Shown piece after piece: positions 40,780-50,386 of a DNA stretch of 64,000 nt. Origin of the DNA: CAVTHW01 sp963734625 (GTDB taxonomy: Bacteria; Acidobacteriota; Terriglobia; Bryobacterales; Bryobacteraceae); contig CAVTHW010000014.1 in NCBI GenBank assembly GCA_963734625.1, forward strand, positions 186,001 to 250,000, in the 5' to 3' direction. A program made the position numbers and the translations under genes. Every line of letters begins with the position of its first letter. The first letter of the stretch is position 1. Below the pieces are notes generated by a model. The model saw only the letters and a list, made by a program, of their open reading frames with translations, had not been told where the DNA came from and made no database searches.

Positions 40780-43257
40780 TGCGCGAGCACCTGCTGCTCA
40801 CCGGACCGCCGGACTCGGGAAAGTCCCGCCGCGTGCTGGAGGCCGTGCGCGAACGGCTGCGGAGGGGCGGCGCCATCCGGCTGCTCGCGCCCACGGCGAC
40901 CATGGCCGAACACCTGCGCAATCTGCTGGCGCGCGAAGGTTTCGTTTTCCGCGCCGGGCTGGTCTCGACGCTGGCGAAGTTCATCGATTCCGAGGCCGAG
41001 GACTTGCCTCCGGTTTCCGGCGCGTTGCTGGACTTCTCGATCAGGCAGGCGCTCGAGCGCGCGGCTCCGTCCGGTTTCGCGGCGGTGACGGGGTTCGAGG
41101 GCTTCCGGGCGGCGCTGGCCAGATCCATCGGGGAGCTTGCCTCGTCCGGGTGCGACGCGGCGCAACTGGGCCGAGTCACGGCCGGCGGGTTTCAGAGCGT
41201 CTACGCGGAGGTCGAAAAGGAACTGGCCGCACGGGGAGCGCTGCTGAGCGGCGAGCGGCTGAGGCGGGTTGCCGCCAGAATTCGGGATCAAGGACCAGCG
41301 GGACCAGACGAGATCTTCTTCGATGGGTTCTTCCGATTCACCGGGCCTGAATTGGATCTCATCGAAGCCCTGAGCCGTCACGCGCGCCTGACCGTGACCT
41401 TGCCGGCCTGGCCCGGCGCCGAGTACCAGCCGGAGCCGTCTGCTCGAAATTGGCTGCCGTGAAGAACGCTGCCCAGCGGCGGAAGGCGGTCCGGAAACGG
41501 TGCTGGTCCGGGCGCGGAACAGGGAGCAGGAGTTGGAGGATATCGCCGCGCGGCTGCTGGAGCATGCCCACGCAGGCCGGCCGTTCCGGGAGATGGGCAT
41601 CGTGGTGCGCACGGCCGATCCGTATGTACCCGCGCTGCGCGCGACGCTGGAACGCTTCGGAATCCCGGCGCGGTTCTACTTCGCCGAGCCTCTGGCGGAT
41701 CATTCGCTGGCGCGATACGTGACGGCGGCCATCGAGGCTGCGCCGGGCTGGGGTGCGGACCGGCAGACGCCGGCTGACTGGGCGGAGCGGGTCAAGTCGC
41801 TCGGAGCGCAATACCCTCAGCCGGAAATTACGGAGCCCGCCACGCACGCGATGGCTGCCATCTGGCGGAGCGCGGCGGTCGCCTTGGGGGACTTCGGCAA
41901 GGCCGTGGACGAGGCCGAGGCGGTGTTCCCGAAGGGAGTCCGTATCCCATTTCCGGATTTTCGGGAGGAGTTGAAAGTCGCGCTGCGCCTCGCGGAGCTG
42001 CGAGTCCCGGACCACCGGCGCGACGTCGTACACGTGATGGACGTGTATGAGGCCCGGCAGTGGAAGCTGCCGGTGGTCTTCGTCTGCGGCCTGCTCGAAA
42101 AGCGGTTCCCGCTGTACCACGCCCAGGACCCGCTGCTTCCCGACGACGTACGGACGCGGCTCGGGGCGCGGACAACCCAGGAGTGGGAGGCCGAAGAGCG
42201 GTTCCTGTTCGACCTGGCCACAACCAGGGCTAGTGAGACGCTGGTGCTGAGTTACCCGCGATTCGATCAGAAGGGCGAGGAGACGCTGCGTTCGTTCTAC
42301 CTGGATCGGTTCCTGGAAGCGGCCCGGAACGTGAGCGCGGCGCCGGCCCGTTCGGCGCGTCCCGAACCGCTCGGCGTGCGCCCGCCGGTGCGGCGGCCAT
42401 TGATCTACGACGAGGGTCTGCGGCAGTGGCTCGCGAAGAGGTTCGAACGAATCTCGGTGACTGCGCTGGAGAGCTTCCTGCAATGTCCTTTCCAGTTCTT
42501 CGCGGGGCAGACGCTGCGCTTGGTGGACCCACCCGTCGAACCGGAGGAGCGCCTGGACTTGAAGGTGCAGGGCAACGTCATACACGAGGTTCTCGGGAAG
42601 TGGCTCTACAGCCGGGGCGCCATCGAGCCGCTGCTGGAGGCGGCGTTTGCGGAGGCGTGCCGGCGCGAGCAGATCCCGAGCGGATATCGGACCGAGTCGG
42701 TTCGCCTGGAGTTGCTGCGGAATCTGCGGCGATTCATCCCGGTGGCGCTGGCCACCGGCGCACAGCCGGAGAAGGCGGAGCAGGACGTCGAGGTGCAATT
42801 GGAGGACAAGCTAACGCTTAGGGGACGTATCGACCGGATTGACACCAGTCCCGACGGCAGGGCCCTCATCATCGACTATAAGAACAGCGCGCCCGACAAG
42901 ATCAAGGCCCTGGTGAAGGCGCACCTGGAGGGCCGTCGCATACAGGGCGGCGTGTACATGCTGGCTTTGCGGCAGGCGGGCCGCGAGGTCGCGGGGATGC
43001 TGTTCGCCGGGCTGCGCGGCAAGACGGCTTGGGACGGGTGGAGCACCTTGAACGCGAAGTCGTGCGCGCCGGAGGAACTCGCCGCGGTCATGGCCAGCGC
43101 CAGAGAGGCCGCGCTGGACGCGGTCGCCAAGATTCGGGAGGGAGTGATCGAACCGAAGCCGGCGGACCCGCGGCTGTGCCAATATTGCAGCTTCTACGAC
43201 GCCTGCCGGTTTGAGTCCGCGGCCAAAGTGGGAGCCGGCGGGGAGGCGGAAGAATGA
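40779..43257 (+). CDS. addB: AddB-like helicase-nuclease, with one frameshift
   Basis: One subunit of a double-strand-break-processing helicase-nuclease. It has a Walker A GPPDSGKS at residues 9-16 and, in the C-terminal half, the iron-sulfur Cys set FLQCPFQFF and LCQYCSFYDAC around a PD-(D/E)XK nuclease motif ALIIDYKNS. An extra base near 41432 splits it into an N-terminal frame ending at 41462 and a second frame running to 43257. Removing the base gives 825 residues. The start ATG overlaps the previous stop (TGATG) and its end overlaps the AddA-like start (ATGA). The start near 41500 used by an uncorrected frame is a GTG inside the gene. Confidence 0.83.
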
Positions 43258-46200
43258 CCCTCCGGCCAAAGCAGCAGGCAGCCGTCGAGCGGGAAGGGCA
43301 GGACGTTTGCGTCGTGGCGGGGCCGGGCTCGGGCAAGACCAGGGTCCTGGTGGAGCGCTTCGGCTGGCTGGTGCGGGAGCGGAAGGTTTCTCCGCTGCGC
43401 ATCCTGGCCATCACCTTCACCGAGAAGGCCGCTACCGAGATCAAGCGGCGGCTGGCAGGCGAATTTGCGAGCGACGCCGGATTGCGCGAACAGGTCGAGC
43501 GGGCCTACGTCTCGACGATCCACGGCCTGTGCTCGCGGCTGCTCCGCGAGCATCCGATCGCGGCGGGCGTCGACCCTGGGTTCGCGGTGCTGGATGCGCC
43601 CGCCAGCGAGCGCGAACTGGAGCAGGCGGCTCACGAAGCTCTCGATCAGAAGCGCTTCTGGCCGCTGCTCGATGCGATCTACGTCTCCACCTGGCCGGGC
43701 GGACGCCAGGTGGATCTGGCCGAAGCGGTCATCAAGGTCTATCAGGCCCTGCGCACGTATGGGAAGACCGTCGTCGAGGTGCGGGAGGAGAGCGCCAAGG
43801 AGACAGCCGGTCTCACGCTGGCGGATTTCATCGGCGAACTGCGCGGGCTGCTGGCGAGCGCGCCCGCCCAGCGCACGGTGAAGCAGGGCGAGTGCATCGA
43901 CAACCTGCTCGAATGGTGCGAGCGCGCGCCGGCCGCGGCGGACCGCTTCAGATTGCTGAGCGAGTATCCACGTGGCTTGCCCGCGAAGATGTTGTCGCCG
44001 GACCTGCGACTCATCCGCGACGAGCGGCTGCCGCTAGTGGTCTCCACGCTGGCGGGGGAGTACTTTGCGCCGCTGAAGACGCTTTTGCTGGACGCCGTTG
44101 AACTCACCGGCCAGATATACGGGCAGCGGAAGACGGAGCTGGCCGCGCTCGACTTTTCGGATCTCGAAGAGAAGGCCATCGAGTTGTTGCGCGCGGGCCC
44201 GGGCGTGCTCGCCTCGGTGCGCCGGAGGTTTGACTACGTCCTGATGGACGAGTTGCAGGACACCAACCCGCTGCAATGGACGCTGGTCAACCTGCTGCGT
44301 ACGCCCGGGCGGTTCTTCGCGGTGGGCGACGTGAACCAGTCGATCTACGGCTTTCGCCATGCGGAACCCGGAGTGTTCGAGGAGTACCAGCGATCCATCG
44401 CCGCGGCGGGCAAGCAGGTCGATGAACTCGACGAGAATCACCGCAGCCGGGCGGGGATTCTGGCGGCTGCCGAAGCGGTGCTCGGGGGCAAGCCGGGCAT
44501 TGGAGCGGCGCATCTGAGCGCGCTTCGGGAGTTCGGCCCGAAGGACGGCCCATCGGTCGAGGTGATCGTCGGGGAGGGAGACGACCCGGTGTCCATGGAG
44601 GCGCAGTGGATTGCGAGCCGCATCCGCGAGCTGGCTGGCAGCCTCATGGTCCAGGACGGGCCCGAAGGGCAGCGGCCGGCCAGCTTCCGGGATGTCGCCA
44701 TTCTGGTGCGCAAGACCAACGCGCTCGCGGCGATCATCGAGGCGCTTCAGAACCAAGCGGTGCCATTCCTCCACGAAGGCGGCAAGAGCTTCTATGAAGC
44801 CCGGGAGGTGCGCGATCTGGTACACCTGTTGCGCGTGATCGCCGATCCCGCCGACGAAGTCTCCATGGCGGCCGTGCTGCGCTCGCCGCTGGCCGGAGTG
44901 AGCGACGAGACGCTGCTGCGGCTCAAGCTGAACGCCGGCGCGCCGCTTCCCGATCCGGAGGACGAGACCCGGCTGCGGCGTTTCGACGCGCTGCTAGCCC
45001 GGCTGCGCGCCGAGCGCGATGACGTCTCGCCCGACCGGCTGCTGCTACGGGCGATGGACGAGTGCGATTACGAAGGCGGGCTCGACTCCGGCGCGCGGGC
45101 CAACGTGGACAAGTTGCTGGCGCTGGTGCGGGACTGGTACAGCAACCGGCCGCGGCCCCTCGAAAAGCTGGCCGAGGATCTGGAATGGCTGCGAGAGTCC
45201 GCCGCGGAGGCCGAAGCGCCTCCCGATGAAGCCTCCGACGCCGTGCGGGTGATGAGCATCCACCAGGCCAAGGGGCTGGAGTTTCCCATCGTGTTCGTCG
45301 CCGCCCTCGACCGGGGCGTCAGCAGCGCACTGGCGCCCATCTGCCTTTCACGCGAAGGCGGTCTGGGAGTGTGCTGGCGAAACCCGGCCGACGGAACCCA
45401 GGTGCGGGATTTGATTCACCTGAGGCATGGTGACGAAATCAAGCGGAAGAGCGAGGGCGAAGAGAACCGGCTGCTTTACGTCGCCATGACCCGCGCCGAG
45501 GAGCACCTGGTTCTCTCCTACGCCGAGACCGAGCGGAAGCGGGGCAACCACTGGCGGCTGGTCGCGGAGGGCCTGGATGCGGCGCCGATCAGGCTCACCC
45601 GCGCTGGAGAGCTGCCGGAGGTGATGGACCGGCCCGCCTGGGTTGGGGCGCGGACGGAGGAGCCGATCATTCTGGCCCGGCCCGCGCTCGCCGTACAATA
45701 CGATTCGACAGTCCAGGTAACGGCGTTGAACCTCTTCGCGCAGTGCCCCAGGCGCTACTACCTGGGGCGCTACATCGGCCGGGAGGGCCCGCCCAGCCCG
45801 GAGCGCTCCGGCCGGCCGAACGCCGCCGAATTCGGAAACGTGGTTCATGCGATGCTGGCAGGCCAGCCGAGCCCGGAAGCGCCAGCCGAGGCGCTGGAAC
45901 TGGTCGAGCGATTCCACTCGAGTGAGATGGGCCGCCGCGCCGCGGCAGCCCGGCGCGTCGAAAGGGAGTTCGACTTCGTGATGGCGCTGGAGGACGTGGT
46001 GCTGCGCGGCCAGATCGACCTCTGGTTCGAAGAAGGCGGCGAGCTGATTCTGGTGGACTATAAGACGGACTCCATCGAAGCGGAGGAGGCCGAGCGGCGC
46101 GCCGCCCGGTACGCACTGCAATTGCGGTTGTACGCCCTGGCCCTGGAGCGGCTCGCCGGCAAGCTGCCCGGGCAGGCATTAGTGTGTCTGCTGCGGTCCG

Positions 46201-46376
46201 GCGTGGCCGTGCCGGTATCCTTGGACGCTTCTCTGCTCGAGGAGGCCAGAGCGGCGGTGCGGGCGCTTAAGGAGGCGCAGTCCACGCTCCGATTCGAGTT
46301 GCGGGAAGGGGAACAATGCGGAAGGTGCGAATTTTACCGCGGTTTGTGTCCGGCGGGTCGGGCGGCTACGCAATAA
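43254..46376 (+). CDS. addA: AddA-like UvrD-family helicase-nuclease
   Basis: A 1,040-residue SF1A helicase with a C-terminal nuclease. Motif I is AGPGSGKT at 22-29, motif Ia ITFTEKAATEIKRR, motif II LMDELQD with the Asp near 332, motif III-type VGDVNQSIYGFRHAE, motif V MSIHQAKGLEFPIVFVA and motif VI LLYVAMTRAEEHLVLSY. The nuclease domain has IDLWFEEGG and ILVDYKTD with the Asp near 935, plus a Cys set NLFAQCPRRYY and CGRCEFYRGLC that could hold an Fe-S cluster. It works with the AddB-like protein in resecting broken DNA for recombination. Confidence 0.92.
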   Translation: MTLRPKQQAAVEREGQDVCVVAGPGSGKTRVLVERFGWLVRERKVSPLRILAITFTEKAATEIKRRLAGEFASDAGLREQVERAYVSTIHGLCSRLLREHPIAAGVDPGFAVLDAPASERELEQAAHEALDQKRFWPLLDAIYVSTWPGGRQVDLAEAVIKVYQALRTYGKTVVEVREESAKETAGLTLADFIGELRGLLASAPAQRTVKQGECIDNLLEWCERAPAAADRFRLLSEYPRGLPAKMLSPDLRLIRDERLPLVVSTLAGEYFAPLKTLLLDAVELTGQIYGQRKTELAALDFSDLEEKAIELLRAGPGVLASVRRRFDYVLMDELQDTNPLQWTLVNLLRTPGRFFAVGDVNQSIYGFRHAEPGVFEEYQRSIAAAGKQVDELDENHRSRAGILAAAEAVLGGKPGIGAAHLSALREFGPKDGPSVEVIVGEGDDPVSMEAQWIASRIRELAGSLMVQDGPEGQRPASFRDVAILVRKTNALAAIIEALQNQAVPFLHEGGKSFYEAREVRDLVHLLRVIADPADEVSMAAVLRSPLAGVSDETLLRLKLNAGAPLPDPEDETRLRRFDALLARLRAERDDVSPDRLLLRAMDECDYEGGLDSGARANVDKLLALVRDWYSNRPRPLEKLAEDLEWLRESAAEAEAPPDEASDAVRVMSIHQAKGLEFPIVFVAALDRGVSSALAPICLSREGGLGVCWRNPADGTQVRDLIHLRHGDEIKRKSEGEENRLLYVAMTRAEEHLVLSYAETERKRGNHWRLVAEGLDAAPIRLTRAGELPEVMDRPAWVGARTEEPIILARPALAVQYDSTVQVTALNLFAQCPRRYYLGRYIGREGPPSPERSGRPNAAEFGNVVHAMLAGQPSPEAPAEALELVERFHSSEMGRRAAAARRVEREFDFVMALEDVVLRGQIDLWFEEGGELILVDYKTDSIEAEEAERRAARYALQLRLYALALERLAGKLPGQALVCLLRSGVAVPVSLDASLLEEARAAVRALKEAQSTLRFELREGEQCGRCEFYRGLCPAGRAATQ

Positions 46377-46622
46377 TCAGCGGCCGGTGGCCAACTTCTG
46401 TTCAACCGCAGCCATGAGTCTTGACTTCAAGGAATCCGAGAGCGGTTCCAACTCCAGGCCCTTGTAAATTTTGAGGGTCTTCTTGGTGGTGTCCAGCATC
46501 ACCCAACAGTTCGGGCACTGCGCGACGTGATCCTCGAGTTCCTGGCGCAGACCGCCCTGGACGTTCTCGTCCAGGAATTCTGACATCTCGTCCAAGAACT
46601 TGTCACATGTAACTAAAGGCAT
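46377..46622 (-). CDS. Zinc-finger (zf-HC2) anti-sigma factor-like protein
   Basis: An 81-residue protein of the zf-HC2 type: CDKFLDEMSEFLDENVQ followed by H-x3-C-x2-C in LEDHVAQCPNCWVMLD, the zinc-binding ZAS motif of anti-sigma factors. The rest is a basic helix without a membrane segment, so it would be soluble. Its start lies 20 bases inside the sigma-factor gene upstream, so the two are co-translated and it most likely holds that sigma factor inactive until a redox or other signal releases zinc. Confidence 0.9.
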   Translation of the reverse strand: MPLVTCDKFLDEMSEFLDENVQGGLRQELEDHVAQCPNCWVMLDTTKKTLKIYKGLELEPLSDSLKSRLMAAVEQKLATGR

Positions 46623-47244
46623 TTTCCACCTTCCGTTTGAAGAATTTAGTGAGCTTATCGCGAAGCTGCAATCGGGCGCGCAGCAAGCGGCTCTTGACCG
46701 CCGGGACGGAGATGCCCAGCGCCTCCGCCGCTTCTTCGGTCGAGAGCTCGTCGACGTCGCGCAGAACGAACACGGTCCTGAATATGGGGGCCAGGCCGTC
46801 GATCGCCTGCCGCAGGATCGCCTGCATCTCCTCGTGGGAGTAGCGCTGCTCGGGGTTATCGTCCCAGACGGCTATCTCGCGCGCCACCTTCTCTTCGCCG
46901 GTGTCGATGTCCTCGTCGAGCGAGAGCAGCTTGCCGGTGCGGCGCTTCCGCAGCTTCATCAGCGACTCGTTCACGGCTATCCGGACCAGCCAGGTGTAAA
47001 GCTTCGACTGCTCCTGAAAACCGTCCAGGTGCTCATAAGCCTTCAGGAACGTGTCCTGAAGAACATCCTCTGCGTCCTCCACATTTTGTGTGATGTGTTT
47101 GGCCAGCCGAAAGATCTTCCTTTCGTAACGATTTACAAGCAGGGTGAAGGCCTGGCCGTCACCCTGCCTCGCTCTGGCGATGAGGTCGGACTCGTCGGTG
47201 AACGCCGGTTGTGCGGAAGACTCGGGCATGTTAACCGGTTTCAT
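46603..47244 (-). CDS. ECF RNA polymerase sigma factor
   Basis: A 213-residue sigma-70-family ECF factor. Region 2 reads FTLLVNRYERKIFRLAKHI, then VEDAEDVLQDTFLKAYEHLDGF (the -10 and core-binding helix) and KLYTWLVRIAVNESL. A linker with DEDIDTGEEK leads to region 4, LAPIFRTVFVLRDVDELSTEEAAEALGISVPAVKSRLLRARLQL, which reads the -35. It is followed by a zf-HC2 anti-sigma gene in overlap. Confidence 0.95.
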   Translation of the reverse strand: MKPVNMPESSAQPAFTDESDLIARARQGDGQAFTLLVNRYERKIFRLAKHITQNVEDAEDVLQDTFLKAYEHLDGFQEQSKLYTWLVRIAVNESLMKLRKRRTGKLLSLDEDIDTGEEKVAREIAVWDDNPEQRYSHEEMQAILRQAIDGLAPIFRTVFVLRDVDELSTEEAAEALGISVPAVKSRLLRARLQLRDKLTKFFKRKVENAFSYM

Positions 47245-47284
47245 TCTATCACCGCGGCGCGGTCGGGTTGGTCAAACTAAGCCC

Positions 47285-48730
47285 TCAGCAGTCGGGGCCG
47301 AAATCGGAACGGAAGGCTTCCACCAGCCCGGCGCTCCAATTGTCGAGCGCCGCGAGTCTGCCGACGAAGAAGCGCAGCACGGGCGGCTCTTCGATGAACT
47401 TCAGGCCTCCGACGAGATCGCGGTGCTGGAAAAGCCACTTGATGCGGTCCACCGAATACTCGATGTGGGACATGGTGTAGAGGCGCCGCGGGACGGCGAA
47501 GCGCGCCAGCTCGAGGTCGGAGGGAATCTCGTTGCCGGCCTGGTCACGGTCCATGGAAATGGTGCCGCGCTCCATGGTGCGAATACCCGAAACCAGGTAG
47601 ACGGCAGCGGACAAGGCCCCCGCCGTGTACTGTAGCGAGGGGATGTGGGGCAGAAAGAGGCGCGCGTCCACGTGGCAGGCCAGACCGCCCGGAGGCGTGA
47701 CGGCGGGAATTCCCTCCTCCACCAGCCGTTCCACGAAGTACCTGACGAAGTCCGCCGAAGCGCTGGCCACGTCCGGGTCCACCATCTCCCGCATGCCGAC
47801 GGCCATGGCTTCCACTTCCTTGGTGGACATGCCGCCGTAGGTGAAGAAGCCCTCGTAGACCGGGAGCCAGGGGCGGACGCGATCGAAGAGTTGCTTGTTG
47901 TTGGAGGCGATGAGGCCGCCGCGGGCGCTGCAACTCTTGCGGCCGGAGAGGTAGCAGACGTCCGAGAGGCTCATCATCTCAAGGACGATGGAGGCGATGG
48001 TGCGATCGGCGTAACCCTCTTCGCGCTGTTTGATGAAGTGGGCATTCTCCGAAATGAGGCTGGCGTCAAGGACGAGGAAGATGCCGTGCTGGTCCGCGAT
48101 CTTCTTCACTTCGCGGAGGTTGGCGAGGGAGAAGGGCTGGCCCCCGATGAGGTTGGTGGTCGCCTCCATGCGAATAAAGGAAATCTTGTTGGCGCTGTAG
48201 GTCCGAATGACGTCGTGGAGCTTGGCGATATCGATGTTGCCCTTGAAGGGGCAGGTGCTTTGGGTGTTTAGCGCTTCGTCGGTATAAATCTCCAGAACCT
48301 TGCCGCCCAGGATTTCGAAATGGGCGCGCGTGGTGGTGAAGTGATAATTCATGGGGATGACATCGCCGGGCTTGATGAAGGTCTTGGCGAGGAGATGCTC
48401 GGCGGCGCGGCCCTGGTGGGTGGGCATGACGTAGTCGTAGCCAAAAATATCCTTGACGGCGGCGGCCAGCTTATAGAAGCTCTCCGAGCCGGCATAGGCG
48501 TCGTCGGATACCATCATGGCGGCAAGCTGATTGTCGCTCATGGCGTTGGTGCCGCTGTCGGTCAGCATATCCAGGAATACATCCCTGGTGCGCAGCAGGA
48601 AGGTGTTGTAGCCCGCCTGCTCCATGGCGGCGAGCCGGTCGGCCGCGGGAGTGAGGCGGGTCTTCTGGACAATGCGGACCTTGTGCATTTCCATCGGAAT
48701 AGTTTTTCCGTTGGACAGGCGAATGCTCAT
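47285..48730 (-). CDS. Tyrosine phenol-lyase/tryptophanase-family lyase
   Basis: A 481-residue PLP-dependent beta-eliminating lyase. Family blocks visible are AGYNTFLLRTRDVFLDMLTDSGTNAMS, MPTHQGRAAEHLL, YHFTTTRAHFE, ATTNLIGGQPFSLANLREV, the PLP Lys in LSGRKSCSARGG and SGIRTMERG with the Arg used by tyrosine phenol-lyase. The end reads VLRFF as in tyrosine phenol-lyase, where tryptophanase has RHF. However, the Arg that follows the PLP-ring Asp (DATR or DSAR) is replaced (DASLISENA). A strong AAAGGAG site precedes the start. Substrate therefore uncertain. Confidence 0.87.
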   Translation of the reverse strand: MSIRLSNGKTIPMEMHKVRIVQKTRLTPAADRLAAMEQAGYNTFLLRTRDVFLDMLTDSGTNAMSDNQLAAMMVSDDAYAGSESFYKLAAAVKDIFGYDYVMPTHQGRAAEHLLAKTFIKPGDVIPMNYHFTTTRAHFEILGGKVLEIYTDEALNTQSTCPFKGNIDIAKLHDVIRTYSANKISFIRMEATTNLIGGQPFSLANLREVKKIADQHGIFLVLDASLISENAHFIKQREEGYADRTIASIVLEMMSLSDVCYLSGRKSCSARGGLIASNNKQLFDRVRPWLPVYEGFFTYGGMSTKEVEAMAVGMREMVDPDVASASADFVRYFVERLVEEGIPAVTPPGGLACHVDARLFLPHIPSLQYTAGALSAAVYLVSGIRTMERGTISMDRDQAGNEIPSDLELARFAVPRRLYTMSHIEYSVDRIKWLFQHRDLVGGLKFIEEPPVLRFFVGRLAALDNWSAGLVEAFRSDFGPDC

Positions 48731-48831
48731 TGAGAAATCTCCTTTATGAATGGGGAACTATATCGAACTGCGGTAATCCACCAGGATAATTGATTCCCGG
48801 GCGGTTTACTTGACACGGCCGAAGCCGCGTC

Positions 48832-48859
48832 TTGACAAGAGCGGGGTGTGCCGTATACT
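48832..48859 (+). promoter_or_regulatory. Strong sigma-70-like promoter for the polysaccharide cluster
   Basis: TTGACA at 48832-48837 and TATACT at 48854-48859, spacer 16. A second TTGACA lies 12 bases upstream at 48820. Transcripts would carry a leader of about 170 bases before the flippase gene. The 310-base gap (48731-49041) otherwise holds only the lyase ribosome site and no further gene. Confidence 0.7.
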
Positions 48860-49041
48860 GGATGGAAACGTAAAACAACCGTCTTCACGCCGCCGGATCG
48901 GGCGGGTGCTGGCGGGTCCTCCCCCACGTCACTTCCCCCACGAGGATTGTGTAGTCAGGGTCCCGGAATGGGACTCACGGAGCGAGAGCTTTGCCGGGCG
49001 GGGCGAACGAAGGGCGAGGCATGATTGGGGAGGAGCGGGGA

Positions 49042-50385
49042 ATGAGGGACAGCGGGCGCAAGGCCGACCTTCCGCTGACCCGGCGACTGGCTGTAGGCAC
49101 GAGTTGGGCCCTGGCCGGTACCGCAATCTCGCAATCCGCAGCATTCCTCGGATCGGTCATTTACGCGCGGAGTCTGGGCCGCGAGAGCTTCGGTGCGCTG
49201 ACGATGGTTCAGAGCACGGCAATCGCGACAGCCGGCATTGCCAGCCTCGGCCTGGGGGTGATCGCTACCCGGTACGTGGCGGCGTACAAGAACTCGGACC
49301 CGGCCAGGGCGGGCCGCATTCTGGCTCTCTGTTCGTTGCTCAGCGGCGTGGCCGGTCTTCCGTTCGCGCTATTCCTGCTGCTGGCCGCGGGCGCGCTGCC
49401 GCAGATCGTCCTGTCCGGGCCGAACCTGGGCGGGTTGGTGCGCCCGGCGGCGGTCTATGTCTACTTCGCCACGCTGAACGGTTTCCAGCTTGGCGCACTG
49501 GCCGGCCTGGAGGCATTCCGGCAACTTGTAACCGTTAACCTCTGCCAGGCGGCCGTGTCTCTGCCCCTCACATTCTTCCTGACTTCCGCGTTTGGACTCC
49601 GCGGAGCAGTGGCGTCATTCATCGCCGCAGCGGTGTTCTTGTGGATTCTTCAGCACGCCGCGCTGCAAAGAGAGTGCCGCCTGCGCGGTATTCGGATTGA
49701 CTACAAGAACGCACTTTCGGAGCGGCAGATCATGGGCGGATTCGTCGCGCCCTGCATCCTATCCTCGGTGATGGGAAACTGCGCCATCTGGTGCAGCTAT
49801 CTCCTGGTAGCGCGGGGCCGCTCGGGACTGCTGGAACTGGGCGTGTTCCAGGCTGCCTATGTGCTGCGCAGCGTGGTTCTCGTCCTGCCCGCTCAAGTTA
49901 CGCGAGTTACCACCCCAATACTTACCAACCTTTGGAGCACGAACTCGGAACGTACCTATGGAAAATTGTTTTGGAACAACTTGAGGCTCAACCTTCTGAT
50001 CGCGGCCGTCGTCGCTTCATCATTCTTGTTGACCGGGCGGTATGTGCTGCGCCTGTTTGGCAGGGAGTTCGCTGAGGGTTCTATGATCCTGGCGATCCTC
50101 GCCGCGGCGGCGGTAGCCGAGGTGGCGGCGTCGAGTCTTTATCAGGTTTTGGTAAGTCACGGCCGGATGTGGTTTCAAGCGATGGTTTCGGCGTTGTGGT
50201 CGGTCACCCTGGTGGGGGTAACGGCGCTGAGTCAAGAGAGGGGGGCGGCAGCCCTGGCCGCGGCCTATCTGGCTGCCTGGGTGTGCTCTATGGGGATCTA
50301 CGGAGTGCTGGCAGTGCGTCTGATCCCACGCCAGAGCCCGATCCGTGCGCCGGCGTTGAACGCGACAGCTGAGGAGGCTGTGTAA
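49042..50385 (+). CDS. Polysaccharide flippase (Wzx-like, MATE/MOP superfamily)
   Basis: A 447-residue membrane protein with about 12-14 helices. The N-terminal part is LAVGTSWALAGTAISQSAAFLGSVIYARSLGRESFGALTM, typical of MOP-type O-antigen flippases. It would move lipid-linked oligosaccharide from the cytoplasmic to the periplasmic face. I start it at the ATG at 49042, which has GGAGG 8 bases upstream; ATG 49021 is an alternative. It is the first gene of the plus-strand surface polysaccharide cluster, behind a strong promoter. Confidence 0.87.
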   Translation: MRDSGRKADLPLTRRLAVGTSWALAGTAISQSAAFLGSVIYARSLGRESFGALTMVQSTAIATAGIASLGLGVIATRYVAAYKNSDPARAGRILALCSLLSGVAGLPFALFLLLAAGALPQIVLSGPNLGGLVRPAAVYVYFATLNGFQLGALAGLEAFRQLVTVNLCQAAVSLPLTFFLTSAFGLRGAVASFIAAAVFLWILQHAALQRECRLRGIRIDYKNALSERQIMGGFVAPCILSSVMGNCAIWCSYLLVARGRSGLLELGVFQAAYVLRSVVLVLPAQVTRVTTPILTNLWSTNSERTYGKLFWNNLRLNLLIAAVVASSFLLTGRYVLRLFGREFAEGSMILAILAAAAVAEVAASSLYQVLVSHGRMWFQAMVSALWSVTLVGVTALSQERGAAALAAAYLAAWVCSMGIYGVLAVRLIPRQSPIRAPALNATAEEAV

Positions 50386-50386
50386 T

